A DNA stretch of 64,000 nt from Apostichopus japonicus (Eukaryota > Echinodermata > Holothuroidea > Aspidochirotida > Stichopodidae): assembly GCF_037975245.1 (NCBI RefSeq), contig NC_092568.1, positions 36,919,001-36,983,000 on the forward strand, written 5' to 3'. The notes beneath the pieces were generated by a model, which worked only from the letters and a program-made list of their open reading frames with translations, ran no database searches and was not told the DNA's origin. The translations under genes were made by a program, and so were the position numbers. Positions 13,169 to 27,080 of this stretch are shown one piece after another; the first letter of the stretch is position 1; every line of letters begins with the position of its first letter.

Positions 13169-15076
13169 CATGGTTGACACGTCATATGACACCAATCGCT
13201 CAACACTTTCTTCTTATGTAGGAACTAATAGGTATATCTCTGATAAAGATTTCCTAACCACAGTTGCTACTTCATTCAACAACTTCTTTCTCAGAATCAT
13301 CACCACATGCAGGAGCGTCAAAAGTGTGTGATTCACGTTGATCTCTTTTAGCTCAGAAGCACTTTGTAGACGACAAAGAGATCAAATACATCAATAACGA
13401 ATGATTCAAAACCAATACTTGAAACGAAGAGGGGAGAAATCGAGTTTCAGAAAAGAAGAGAAAAGAAAAAAGTGTATGCTAAAAGTCAGTCGGCAGTAAG
13501 AGGAGATGAGAAATACAAGTTCGTTGAATGTTGATGTATGTGCATAAAACTAAGGTTACTTCACTGTAATGTATTGTTGTTATAATACTTAAATTGTTGA
13601 TTAATTGACAGAAACGAAACGAGTATCGGATTACAAGAAGACAATATTTGATCTAGATTCAGTTTCTTCTCGGTATATATTGAGTGGCTTAGTACTGTGT
13701 CACGTGACACTCGAATAATTCCTCACTGCTTTGCATTATCGTGACTGCATGTAAAACTGAATTCATTGTTTCAAAGGTTAGAAACAAATAGATCAAAATT
13801 AAAGTAGGTTATTATTCTTGTTTTCTATGGAGTGGGAGGGGGAGGTTCGGGTATTTTTTATAAAGCATTTTGCGTCAACTCAAATATTTGACGTTCTGCC
13901 AGACTTGCGTACTATATTAAATGCTAATTGATATCACCTTTCATTTTTCATCCGCTCAGTTTTAATAGAACTATCGACACCCCTCGCTAAGGCAAGTTTG
14001 GAGAGGAACAAGTCTACTTTTTATAGGATATAATGCCGGGGGAGTCAGTGCTTTTCCCTATGTTCATGGAAATGCATTTTCTATCGGATATACCCTAACA
14101 ATTTTGCCTATAATTATCATAATTAAGGTGTCATTTTTTTCTAAACTAATGAATATTCATATCCATAGGTAAAATCTATTGAATTATTAATGAACGTTCT
14201 GTTCGTACTTTCCACGTCACGCTTTGCATCACTTATATTGACGTGAACTCAGTGAATGTTTTGTTTCATGTCAACGTTATTTCCGCCACAATGTCAAGGA
14301 ATCTCTCAACATACACGATAGAAACAGAACCCATATTAGGTATGTCTGATGTCAATATGGTTCAACAATTTAAACTATAGTAATTCTACTGTAGAAGTGT
14401 ACTTTCTATATGCCTATCCATCTATACGTGATTCAATGACGTATGCTTAATCGTCAAATTCTATACATTTATAGTAAATGCGTCGTCAGAGTGAATTTTA
14501 GTCTATATAATTATATTGTCGGCTATAGAATTATGAAAACAAAATATCTGAGTTATGACGTCACAGTAAACCAACAGTTGAAATACAATCATTTCAATCA
14601 ACGTATTAGATCGATCATTCATTGTCGATGGTTCTGCTTCATATCACGTGATCCAATAACGTATGATCCAATGTAGAAAGATAGATTATTTATTCTAGAT
14701 TTGTAAAGACCAACCAGTAGACTGATTTTTACGCCTCTCATGGAGCAACGTCGATAGGTGGTACAAAAGGGGAGACCATAATATTATTTTCATACTTTAA
14801 AGTGAGAATTAAAGGAGAGAAGAGGTAGACCGAGACAACATTCTTACCTTTATGATTCATTGTGATGAGCAACCACTCAAAAAACATAAATAAAAACAGT
14901 TCTGTTTGGGAGGTATCACGGCTCTATTCAGAAAAACACCTCAGTGCCGTTAAGTTTTCATTTGCGCTGTCTTCTTCTCCCCTCCCCGTTCCTTTCCTCT
15001 CCCTGTGCCTTCCTCCCTGTTCCTAACCCCCCCTTCTCTGAGGTGTAGTTAAATATGCCAAGGCTTGTGTAAAGGT
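13166..15076. other. Intergenic, no gene recognised
   Basis: No exon or RNA gene supported. Several TGACGT and CACGTGA words occur, for example near 13700, 14560 and 14645. They could be CRE- or E-box-like sites, but such words are expected by chance. Confidence 0.4.
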
Positions 15077-15385
15077 TGGCAATAAATGAAAGGCACAACT
15101 GTACTTTATTCTTTAAGAAAAGTCACCCAAAATACAGCCTGGCCACGAAAATCAAACGACTTAACAGATCCACTATCAACCCCAGTCCTCTTGCATCGAG
15201 ACTGACCCGCGTGACCAAGACGGTGTTAGGTAAAGTGTCTTATTTCACAAGTCCCTTGAAGGCAGTAGAGTAGTATATACCTTTAAAAAAGGCACTTATA
15301 GGATAGAACCTGGGCACGAAAAAAAACCCGACTGATCAGCTCTCAATCCCAAGCAGTCCCCTTGCATCGAGACTGTGACTGTCTG
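15077..15385 (+). repeat. Two adjacent copies of a dispersed repeat
   Basis: A module containing 'CTGG(C)CACGAAAA', 'AAACGACTTAACAGATCCAC', 'TCAACCCCAGTCC' and 'TTGCATCGAGACTG' at about 15095-15212 recurs in diverged form at about 15280-15375. It recurs again at about 18030-18150, and its first part at about 44270-44310. The four sites share order and orientation, which points to an interspersed repeat family. No coding capacity or inverted ends are visible. Confidence 0.6.
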
Positions 15386-15659
15386 ATCATCAGGTGTGTA
15401 TCACTAGGGAGTTGTTATGGAACTTCAACTCCCTGGTATCACAGTTCCCCTACAAGGGGAACATAAGGCTACACGTGATCATAGCCAAAAGGCTTGTTGG
15501 AGAGACATTGTGCACTATAATACTTCATATGTAAGCAAAAAGAGCAGTAACCTTTACTTCACATTGAATCCCTCGAGACATGAAGGTAACACGTCATAAG
15601 TGTTGTTACTTTTTCTTTGTATTATGCCGACACATTTTTTTCCCTTTCGGCATTCCAAA

Positions 15660-16130
15660 GGATTGTTCAAGAACCATTAGTTCAGTTCAGTTAGTATATT
15701 TCGCATATACATAGACATACAAAACCAGTGCAGTAATGGTATATGCAGGATACTAGAAAAACATAAAATGTTTATCAAAGCTAGTAACCCTACAGAAAAA
15801 GAAAGAAAATAACAGAACAAAGTAAGGAAGAAAAACAAAATGTACAAAACAAACTCAATCACGGTACTTGGAAGTTAGATAACTCTTTAGTTGATACCTA
15901 AATGAAGCACATGATTTCGAATGTCTAATACCAGTTGGGAGATTATTCCATATTTTATAACAGTAGTTGCTTAGCAGAAACTTTCCATGTTTAGAGCGGT
16001 GTCTATAGTGACAGAGAATAGTACATTTGTTCTCGTGACGTTTGGGATATCTGACCCAAATCTTGGCAGTACAATATTTCGAAAGACACGAGGCAGTGCA
16101 TTGTTAACGTATTTGTACACATTTTGAAAA
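15660..16130 (-). mobile_element. LINE ORF2 C-terminal fragment (degenerate)
   Basis: The minus-strand translation contains the pattern found at the extreme C-terminus of CR1/L2-type non-LTR retrotransposon ORF2 proteins: K-Y-V-N-N-A-L-P-R-V-F, then a D-I-x-N-V-T-R-T segment. After a stop follow T-T-V-I-K-Y-G-I and L-D-I-R-N degenerate matches. At least three in-frame stops break it and no reverse-transcriptase core is present. A poly-G-bearing segment (16205-16225) interrupts the upstream side. The family call rests on recalled motif shape only. Confidence 0.4.
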
Positions 16131-18236
16131 TATGAACAGCGTTGACTTTGAGGACACCAAGAGTACTGTGCAGAGTATAGTAGGAACACGTCAGTGGTTG
16201 AACGGGCGAGGTGGGGGGGGGGGTGAGGGGGATCTTGTTTTCCCTTTGGGAGGTAGTAATCAGCTGACCACGGATCTGTCGACATTTGAGAATCGGTGGG
16301 TGGTAGAACGAAAGAGTATTACACCATCCCGAAAAGATCAAGATGATTTTCTTTAGACATCAATTAGCTCGTTTAAATAAACTATACAAGCGAGCATGCG
16401 TTTACACTCTCAATCTCTGTGTTTACGCAAAAGTGACAAGGGCAAGAAACTGGTGATATCCGAGTCGTGTCATCCGAACGTTCACACTACAAACTTGATC
16501 GCTCTTGCCGCGGGGGAGGGCGGGGGGGGGGGTCAGGATCTCAGAACACGTTTACGTTTGACAGATCCCCCTTATACGTTCTCCAATGTGAACAAGGTCT
16601 CGGTCTGTATCATATTAAGATTTGATGTCTAAAATGATGCGACGTTATTCCATTGCGATATGGATTTCAACAAAATGGAAATGATAAATAACATATAGTT
16701 GAAGAAAAAATGCTATGATAGATGGCTAATTTAAAATGGTATTAATCATTTTACAAGGCAGTCAAACGTCATACAGTAAGTGTCAACATCACGATTTAAT
16801 GTGTTCTTCTCACAATCACACTCACACACAAACATACCTTTTATATGAGATATATGTTATTAAACAGGGGAACTGCATAACTTACAGAGAGAGGTTCTGT
16901 GATTTGTCATGCGATTTTGCTTAAAGAATATAAATGAGTTGTAGACGTGTAGGTCACACATTGTCCAGGCCTCATATCGCATTTACGAATAAAATATTAT
17001 ATATAAATAAGTCAGTAAATAAATATATAAATGACAGCGGTGTATTGTAAGAACGGATTTTGGTTACTATCAATCCGTTTGTCGTTTTAACTTAAAGTGG
17101 GGGAACTTGGTTTGAGATACACTGAATACATTATTGAGTTTACACGATACAGTTTTAGCTGTATACTAGGCCACTTTTAACTGTTTTTTGATTTATTTCC
17201 AAACTCTTGCAAACTTTGATCATGAACACGTCAAATTGGAACTTAATATAATTTTCTAACGTCATTAGTAATGACGATATCAGAAATGTAGTAACAAAAA
17301 ACATATTATTTGATTATAATTGGTTATATATTAAATAAAACTTTTTATTGTTATCTAGAGCAATTTTTCCTGCCAATGTTTCAACCGAGGGGAAGGAATT
17401 TTTTTATTTTTCAATGAATGTTACGCATGGGCTATTAAACCGACCAATGAGTGTAGAGATGTAAGTCGGCCTTAATTTTGGTTGCCTTATTTCGCCCTCG
17501 TATCATTCGTTATAGTATAACCGTCAAAAGTTGACGAAGAACTGTATAATTGTACGAAATATTAATCTTGAAATTAATTTTCGAGTATATATCATCAATT
17601 TCATAAATTGTCAATATAGTGAACGCAAGCGAGGATAAATAGAGCGTGTAATTGGCTGCTGATATTAAAGATTCAATGTAACAAATACAAGATATATGTA
17701 TGACGGCCATTTCGACAATTTCACCGTATGATTTGAAATGTGTGCGTTTTCTTGAATAATTCATACATTCATGTTAATATTACGTGAATTACAACCTTTC
17801 GGGAGACCCAAATCCTAAATGTTTTGTTGGAGTGTTGTTTATATGATGAAAATGACGTCTGTGTAGTTCTGGATTAGAATCGATGAATCCAGACCCTGAT
17901 GGAGAGGAGTGGTGGATGGGCGGGGGGGGGGGGTGAAATCTTAGGGCGGGGAGAGGATGATCATGGTCAATCTCTCTTCGAATTATGTCTAAGAGGTCAG
18001 TGGTAAGGCGGACATATAAGATGTACTTTATTTGGCAGTCCATTTTGTTTCTTTTTTAAGAATATTCACCCGAGATAGAAACTTGGCATAGAAACCAAAC
18101 AACTTGATCCACTCTCAACTCCTCTCCTTATACATCGAGACTGTTACCGTATGTTTCAATGTAATGTTACGTTAACTAAGTAATTATGAGTGATTTAGAC
18201 AGGGAATAGATACTACGTATATTCGGGTTAACTTTA
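16131..18236. other. Intergenic with poly-G patches and a MITE-like remnant
   Basis: At about 16468-16612 the words CGTTCACACTAC and CCAATGTGAACAAGG(T) face each other around a poly-G tract. They resemble the ends of the element nested at 57115-58254. Another poly-G run lies at 17920-17931, and a third copy of the 15.1-kb dispersed repeat at about 18030-18150. No gene supported. Confidence 0.4.
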
Positions 18237-18805
18237 AGGATTGGTTCAGTTGTCATAACTGTTTATGTTATACGAAAGAGGACAATATAAGAAACACAAT
18301 GGTGGAAAAACTGTTCAAATATCTTTTTCGGTTAAAGAGATATTCAAGTGTAAAGTTTTATCAGATTGTGTAGAAACTGCTGAAATCTGACTAGCCGTGA
18401 TGTCACATCCTCACATTCCTGAAAAGTCTTTGTTTTTTTCCTAAATATTTTGTGAGATTTCATGACTTTCAACCAAAAGATATGTCAGGAGATTTCATAT
18501 TTGTCAAAGGAAGTAATTGAGATTAAACATCTGAAGAATTTTTGATTATATTATTTTCAAATGGTTTAAAAAATGTAAATAATTTTTAAAGAAATATATT
18601 CACACATGTTAAGGAAGTGAGGATGTGACATCACACCCTCACAGTTAGTGTTTCTACACCAGTCATTTTCAAAGAAATTTTGATATCTTCAAAGTGCCAT
18701 ATCTCCTAAACAGAGCATGCTATCATGGTAGTTTCTTCACTGTTCTATTTGTCTTTTTGTGCTCTTTCATACAAAATAGACATGTCAAACACCTGAACCA
18801 ATCCT
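18237..18805. mobile_element. Palindromic MITE with TTA target duplication
   Basis: The ends are inverted repeats: AAGGATTGGTTCAG at 18236-18249 and CTGAACCAATCCTT at 18793-18806. TTA flanks both sides, as in PIF/Harbinger-type insertions (TTAA-type insertion cannot be excluded). A second inverted pair lies inside: GATGTCACATCCTCAC near 18398 and GTGAGGATGTGACATC near 18617. The whole 569-bp element can fold on itself and encodes nothing. Confidence 0.75.
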
Positions 18806-18809
18806 TTAA

Positions 18810-19494
18810 GGTACAGGAGCAGAGGGAACCTGGCGTGTGAGCCGCTAACCTTCGTAGCAGGTGTGGATATGTACCATATAACGGATGCAGCTAACCAGTG
18901 CGGGAGTAATACACGTCCGCTGTACGGGCAACTGAGCCGCTCGATTGTAACACCATGGAAATGTCAAAATGTTAAGATCTGTGTCGGGTTTTTTTTGCTG
19001 CAAATTCATCATTTTGCTGGAAACTGTTGAAATCTTGCTATTCTGATGCCAGCGTAAATGATCATTTAGTTACAATTGTTAAAATGACGAGATTAATGAA
19101 AATATCGATTTATCATCATTTCACTACAATGGTTAATATGATGACTTTCTTATATGGGGGCTAGCGTTATTCATAATTTAGTTGCAAAATATTGGATTGA
19201 CGAGATATATAAGAGAGTGATCCAAATTGCTAAGTTGTACACATTCCTCGCTTATTAGATTTAAGGAATTTGTCATTTTGTGGCAAACTGGTAAATATAT
19301 TAACTGGACAATCAAGCATTTTTTGTTGTTGAAAATTGTTACATTTATGAATGGATCTTAACATTTTGACGCCACCTCTAAGTTACCGTACAAACACGTA
19401 CAAAAAGATCAACAATAAAAATTTACATATAAGTGTGCGGTTAACATAACAATAACACTAACATATACTTAACTTACCAATAAAAATATCTTTA
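18810..19494. other. Non-coding stretch
   Basis: No gene or clear repeat seen between the palindromic MITE and the GATA/GGAT array. Confidence 0.4.
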
Positions 19495-20200
<706 letters not shown>

Positions 20201-20867
20201 GCCCGCTAAAGTTTATGTTTCGTCACATTGATATTCAAGTCGGAGTACTTTAACTGTGAAATAATATTGTAGTCCCCTCCCAGACCTGTGTAGACCTAAT
20301 TATCAGTTTTATAGCTAAAAAGTACCCCAGAATACCCCATTTCATGTTTAAATTCCAGAGACCACCCCCCCACCACAGGAGATTCCTCATCAGAGCCATA
20401 ACCTCTCCTTTTTGAAGTCATGGATTCACCCCTGTAAGCCAACCTGTGCATTATATTCTATATGGGATACAAACAGCCACGCATATCGTATTTCAGTATA
20501 TTGAATATGCCAATATGCCAATGCACTTTGTTAACGTAATTGGCTAAGGTTTTAGACCATTTTACAATTCAATTTTTCACAGTACTACACATCTGTGCCG
20601 TTGAAAGTTAATATCGTAAGCTAAATATAGATTTCTGTTTTAAATGGATACTAAAAATATGAACCGCCTACACCACCACATCGATTACAATTTATTTGCA
20701 ATTGGGGAGGGAAAAATGCATCCCAAAGTCCCTCAGCATGCTCTCTTTGGGTTTAATTGAACTTACTGGTTCCGTTTCATTAGATTAAATCGCAAAACCA
20801 TACCGTATGAAAACTCCTACATGTTTACGAGTACGGTTAGTATGCATGAGTACGTAGTAATGAATAA
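20201..20867. other. Non-coding stretch
   Basis: No gene seen. Poly-C/CA-rich patch near 20363-20377. Confidence 0.4.
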
Positions 20868-21756
20868 GTATAAGTACGAGAAGCGAGTACAAGGCTCGAA
20901 GCCGCGAATACAAGTAGAATTATCCTGGTATGAGTACGAGAACCGAGTACAAGGCTCGAAGCCGCGAATACAAGTAGAAATATCCTGGTATGAGTACGAG
21001 AACCGAGTAAAAGGCTCGAAGCCGCGAATACAATTAGAATTATGCTGGTATGAGTACGAGAACCGAGTACAAGGCTCGAAGCCACGAGTGCAAGTAGAAT
21101 TACCCTGGTATAAGTTCGAGAACCGAGTACAAGGCTCGAAGCCGCAAATACAAGTAGAATTATCCTGGTATGAGTACGAGAAGCGAGTACAAGGCTCGAA
21201 GCCGCGAATACAAGTAGAATTATCCTGGTATGAGTACGAGAACCGAGTACAAGGCTCGAAGCCGCGAGTGCAAGTAAAATTATCCTGGTATAAGTACGAG
21301 AACCGAGTACAAGGCTCGAAGCCGCGAGTGCAAGTAGAATTACCCTGGTATAAGTTCGAGAAGCGAGTACAAGGCTCGAAGCCGCAAATACAAGTAGAAT
21401 TATCCTGGTATGAGTACGAGAAGCGAGTACAAGGCTCGAAGCCGCGAATACAAGTAAAATTATCCTGGTATAAGTACGAGAACCGAGTACAAGGCTCGAA
21501 GCCGCGAGTACAAGTAAAATTATCCTGGTATAAGTACGAGAACCGAGTACAAGGCTCGAAGCAGCGACTGCAAGTAGAATTATCCTGGTATAAGTACGAA
21601 AACCGAGTACAAGGCTCGAAGCCGCGAATACAAGTAGAATTATCCTGGTATGAGTACGAGACCGAGTACAAGGCTCGAAGTCGCGAGTGCAAGTAGAATT
21701 ATCCAGGTATGAGTACGAGAACCGAGTACATATAGGCTCGAAGCCGCGAATACACG
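20868..21756. repeat. 60-bp minisatellite, about 15 copies
   Basis: The unit reads GAGTACGAGAACCGAGTACA then AGGCTCGAAGCCGCGAATAC then AAGTAGAATTATCCTGGTAT, and copies run in register for about 890 bp. Because 60 is divisible by 3, a 291-residue frame of 20-residue repeats is open on the plus strand, another of equal length on the minus strand, and a third overlapping minus-strand frame in part. Both long frames start in flanking unique sequence without a plausible promoter or splice context. At least five variant types recur in a non-random order, suggesting block duplication. I treat it as a minisatellite, not a gene. Confidence 0.9.
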
Positions 21757-22621
21757 AATACTAGGTCATACACTATAGTAACTATACGGTATCTATATTA
21801 GTTTCCAACTGCCCACTACTTGGAGTGACCTATTCATTATTCCTTAACTAAATGACGGCAATGAGAATAAATAGTTATTTATGCCATATTTCCCCGGAGC
21901 CCCTAATTCACACTGGGCGCCCCAGGGGTGTAGTCCCCTGACCCATCTCTCGTCAAGCCTGTACAGAATATGAGTACCAGTGTCCTATGGGCCAGGGTTA
22001 GATTACAACTGTAATATTTGTACTGAGGAAGGAGGGCGTTATGTCGTCGAGGGCAGGGGTCTGAGAATTTGTGTTAAAACAGAGGGTGCTTAGATTCAAA
22101 TTGGTGTTATATTTTGTTATTTTTGGAAATTGTTGGACTCCCTAGGTTGCACCACACATACATGTTATACATTTATGTAGGCTATCGTACACTTGAATCC
22201 CCCCCTCCCCAGTGCATACACACACAGAGCAGTTTACATGGCTGCGCAACTACTACGGACTCTGGTTTATGGTAACAACAAACTCCGCCCGACGCATATA
22301 TGCAAAGTATAGAATATACACACTCAGACTACATCTCCGTCATGTGAGTAAGCCTACTGTGTATGGTTTATTGTTCATGCTCGTTTCAAATGTAGCACTA
22401 GACAGCATCTCTCAAGGTTGAGTGATTTTCCAAAGCTTGTAAACGTATACAATTTGATCATTGTATCTGGCAACCGGGCGGTACGTGACATTTTCACCAT
22501 AAGAAGAAACGCCGAACTTACCTTTAAACTGTAGACATGATACATATTCCAGCCATGGAATTAGTGGTCGGTCGAGTACACTGCCTATAGCACATATATC
22601 AAATATTTATTTTATTTTAAG
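21757..22621. other. Intergenic, no gene recognised
   Basis: No supported exon. Short frames near 22212-22421 lack splice context. Confidence 0.4.
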
Positions 22622-22767
22622 GTTAAATTTAAATGGAATGAGCAGCAGTGAGCGCAAGCAAAAACTTAGGTTCAACATTTGTTCTGAAGTCTCAAAAATG
22701 TACACCGAGAAGCTTAAGCCGTTATTGGCCAAACCTAATTTATCTTCAAAAGAAGACATTGGTTCAG
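22622..22767 (+). CDS. Possible isolated internal exon, unknown protein
   Basis: A T-rich tract ending TTTTATTTTAAG precedes position 22622. A 146-bp open segment follows and ends at GGTTCAG with GTAGCC after it, so both acceptor and donor fit consensus. The translation (about 48 residues) is hydrophilic, with a helical-looking segment around S-E-R-K-Q-K-L-R-F-N-I-C, unlike the low-complexity frames nearby. I do not recognise the family and found no partner exon within several kb. It could be a stray exon, a retroposed fragment or chance. Confidence 0.22.
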
Positions 22768-25700
22768 GTAGCCTATGTATGAAGTTGTGGTTTCCATGCA
22801 TGCATATAGCCATGGTATTGAATATGTTTATACATTCCGCGTAACAGTTACATCATACATACGCTGACCTCAGCAGACCTAAACTGAAATATCCCCCTCT
22901 TTTATATCATTTGTAAGTCATTTACCAGGTAAACAAGGACTGGGGGTTTTTAAAGCATAGATGGTTATTTGGCTGAATGTCGCCGACAGGTATTTCTCAC
23001 CTTTCGTCTAATTTCATTTGGCTATTTGACATACAAATCATGCTGTTAGCTAGCCATTTGCCGGGATGATGGTCGCTGTTGTTGTATCGAGTTATACGGT
23101 CGGCAGGCATGTTAGGTCAAAACAGTATCTGCATAGTATAAATATGATTTTATGAGGAAAACATGTCAATTTTCTTTGGGAGGGGGGAGGAGAGAGAGAG
23201 GATGAATGCATCTCACAACATCAGAGAGAATTATAACATCATGCCAATTACGCTGTATAACCTTCCTATACTCCATTCTGTCTGTTTTTACTTTAAAGTA
23301 TTTTATATCCACTGAAGAAAAAAAAATAGTGGCATTTTGATCAATCAGAGGACATTGAAAGCTATAAGCAAACATGGTAAATGTATCATATATCACGGAT
23401 AAATCAACAAGATCAAAGTTTTCAAAATCAAAACTTTGAAGAACATCCGCAACGTTATGACGTCACTTTCTGGAGTAAAGGAAAGTTTCAGGCAGTCGAA
23501 ATAGGTTAAGTTCATCCAACCGTGTCTCGATTTACGGACAAGCTAATTGGATTGTGTTTTCAACTAACATCGTAAGATCATTAAGATAAACATTACATGT
23601 TCTGCCCCGGGAATATGCCTTTAAAATATACGATTGACAACTTAATAATGCTCTTAGAAATTGTGCTTCGCAGTAACAATTAACGGCAATTTAAATAGGT
23701 ATCAAATAACCAATATGAATCTTAATCACGTATTATAACGGACGTGATTGGTCGACAGAAGCGTCGGATTAATGTCGTTGCCATAGTAATGGAGATTTAA
23801 GACGCGCTGTCAACCAGAACTCAGAATGAAATTCATATTGTTTCTCATTACATCGTAAATTTAAACGTTTGAATTTTCGAAAACAAACTGATATATTACT
23901 AGAATGGGATGGCGCCGATGTCCTTCGACTCTTGTAGAATGAATATTAAAATGATTACTGCTAATTAAGAAAAGATTTCCCTTTCAGTTTGTTGTAGGTC
24001 TAAATAAACGAGGTCTGGCAGTGGCGGCACCAGAAAATCCAAAGTTTGTGGGAGGGGGCCATGCAAACATTTTGGAAGTATAAAAACGCAGCTACATAAA
24101 GTGCACTTCAAGGGAAAATTTACGGGGCTAGTGAACACGTCATAACCCCCCTCTCCCATCCCCCAAGTGGTTGGTTCATGGTGTACAAAATTTTAATTTA
24201 TGCAAATATTAAAGTTGTGACAAACCTTTAATGTGATATAAACACGCCTGTACATTCACCATTTTTTCAAGAGGTTTGTTGATCGATTTCGAGGCCGCGG
24301 GAGATACATCTGCTACATTAATAGTATATTGGCAAGGACAAGTACTTGCGATATTTAATGGGACGACATAGGTGGGTAGGGGGCACAGTTGAACATTCCC
24401 CACTCCTGGTCTGTGCAAAACCTCAAAACGTCACAGACATGCTTCTTTTTCCTTTATTATAAAATGTAATAAGTGTCTCGTTGTGAAATGCTGGAGTTCA
24501 ATTTTGTTGGAAAGTGTTGAGATAACTTTATGCTTTACCCCTCAAAGCAAAGGTCCAACTACCGTCTTTGTTTGTTTCGCCACCCCTAACCCCCCCCCCC
24601 CTTGAGCCTTCTGGGTATATGATTTAAAAAGTAGCAAGGGATAATAGTCAAGGTATTACTACATGTCCTGGCACTATTGTGAAAGGACAATGTATTGTTC
24701 TTATATAATTTTACCTGAGTGCATTTTTAATTCATCATTTCGCAAGATGAAGGTGGTATCAAACCGGGATGTTTGTACACTAAGCTAACTGGTGATCCTG
24801 AAACTTCGGATATGCTACCTTGCTGGACTACCACATGTAGTAGGCTGCAATTACCCTGTAAGCAAAACTGTTATCGAGCCATTTTTTCCACTCTTTACTT
24901 TACTAGACTCCCCCTCAGGAGAGATTGAAGACCAAAGAAGAATCACAGACCTGGCTTCATTTCATTAAAGATTTAACCTTTTTTCAGTTGTCAACATATC
25001 ATTCTTTTTTGAATTGTATTACAAACTGATTGAATTGTAAACATATCGTTGATTCGGAACTGAACAGCATAGTACAGACATTGTTAATCAGCCGAGACAA
25101 TTTTTGGCAATTACTAAATCCAAAGCAAACATGACATGAAAATTAGTCTTAGGCCCTGCACCATCCAAACAATCCATTTCTAAATATGTTGGAGATGGAC
25201 AGGCAGGTATTTTACCTTGCCTACTGTAACCACATCAAATTACAAACACCCTGTTTTTCATTCAATACAACCACAAAAGTGACATGGAGGTAACCCTGTG
25301 AGAGATTCAGCTTTAATAATAAACACATATAAGTCAATTATACAAACTAATAACAATATTAATAACATTAATTGAATTGTAGTAAACAGGAAAATTTATC
25401 TCTAACTGACCTGACCAACAGTAACATAATTTTTTGGACAATAAAGTGCGTTTACGAGGCTATGGATTTGATCCGAGCTCCACATTTAACTGAAGAGTTA
25501 TATGCAATATATATATATATTTGTATATCTATTGTAAACAGTTAAATAATGAATGGAACATTTTTTCGGAAATCAGCAAATTTTGATCCGAATTAAACTT
25601 CATATCAAATTTTATCTCGCAGCAAATTCCATTTGTTTTCAGATTCAGTTTCATTACGGTATCAATTTTCATCTAAATAGAAGCAAGTATCTTAATTTAT

Positions 25701-26800
25701 CTCTCGAGGCCTAGGGCCCTAGGGGGTATATTACAATACTGTCCTCTACACCGATTCTTATATTGCAAGTTGAGTTAGGTTAAGTAGGCACCACTGATAT
25801 GAATAGAAGTTGAAGATAATTGTTGATAAATACAAACGGTAACGTAAGACCTATCTATTCAGCTTATATTTTGATCGCTTGCCTCTATAAAGTTTTTGTT
25901 TGTAGAATTTGGTCCTTAATAAATGTGATCACCATGTGATCACCACCACCATCATCAGTACCATCATCATCACTATAATTAAATTTAAAGATCTGCTATG
26001 ACATTAATGCAATAAATTTTATAATTTGTATTCTTTTTAATAAATGGAAATTTGGAAACTAATTAATTATTGTACAAGAACATATCTGCTGTTATATTCA
26101 GAAAGACAAAAAATAATAATGATAATAATATCTGATTGATTCAATGTCAGTCTGTAAGACTAAAATGAATAACAACATTTAAAATAAATAAAATAAATGA
26201 TTTTTAATATGATCAATACTTTCACTTGCCATGTCAGTATCAAACCCAATCTAGTAACGTCCATTACAACCGCAGAGAAGATGACATTCAAAATGTGCAA
26301 CCTTCTTTCTAATTTCTCATTCGACTCAAACTGGAGATTATTTGACAATATCCAGCCCACCCCAAATTGAGCTCACTACATCATAAAACCATCAAAACCT
26401 ATGTTATCATTCAATACTCCATTTATACCATATCTTTTAAAATCCTGAAGACTTTTCACATTTGGACCGTAACCAAATACTCAAATATTTTTAACACAGA
26501 TATCATAACCAGAGACTTCTACATAAAATTACTTGATGTAATTCGCCTCAGATTTTTATATCTCTTTGGTATAGTAGCTCTTTTATCAAATTGCACGATA
26601 AAAATAATATATATATACTTATATGTAGAACATAGTACTCACTATTTGTGAAGATAACTTTTGCAGGGAATCCTGTCATTTAACTTTATGTCATTTATGT
26701 CCCTTAACTTCCCCTTGTGTGTCTATTTCAACATAAAAAAGGGTAAAAAAGAAAATACAAACGGACAGCATTCTGTTAAGAGAGTCCCCATAAAGATTTG
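22768..26800. other. Intergenic downstream of SELENOL, no gene recognised
   Basis: AT-rich. A CAGTGGCGGCACCAG word at about 24017-24031 looks like a hAT-type transposon terminus, with poly-C at about 24587-24601. A CACCATCATCA microsatellite is at about 25930-25970 and TA runs are at about 25507-25520. No exon supported. Confidence 0.4.
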
Positions 26801-26880
26801 TTGTCACTTCCAGCTACATTCACATGCGATCATGATTTAGAAACAAGCCTTCATAAATGCTCTATGCGAGAAGCTTAATG
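26787..26880 (-). promoter_or_regulatory. Second SECIS-like element (diverged copy)
   Basis: On the minus strand ATGA lies at 26854-26851 and GGAA at 26811-26808, each exactly 300 bp from the corresponding core of the SECIS at 27.1 kb. The separating length is identical, and the 18-nt apical loop is similar (starts TAAATC, ends ATGT). Helix II is weaker: GGCTTGTTTC against GAATGTAGCT pairs at 7 of 10 positions, with three central mismatches. The AATAAA that follows the first copy is not kept here. It may be a decayed duplicate, or a second usable SECIS in a longer 3' UTR. Confidence 0.5.
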
Positions 26881-27071
26881 ATTCCGTCCTCGCCCCTTTT
26901 TTTACTACTTCTATACAGGAGATATCTTATCCAAAATACTTAAGGGTAAATTGCTGACAAGAAAATGGGAAAATCCCGGAAAAAAAAAAGTGAAGAGACA
27001 TATTTAATCAGATTCAAAAAAACTTAAAGGATATTTATCAGGTTCTCACAGGAGATACTCGAAAAGTTGTT

Positions 27072-27077
27072 TTTATT
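27072..27077 (-). promoter_or_regulatory. SELENOL: Polyadenylation signal AATAAA of SELENOL
   Basis: AATAAA on the minus strand, 3 nt past the base of the SECIS stem and about 260 nt after the stop codon. Cleavage would be expected around 27045-27060, keeping the first SECIS and excluding the second. Confidence 0.6.
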
Positions 27078-27080
27078 AAA

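Noticed and set aside
20817..21696. 291-residue repeat proteins on both strands
   Set aside because: Both follow from a stop-free 60-bp minisatellite unit; equal openness on both strands argues against selection for either protein.
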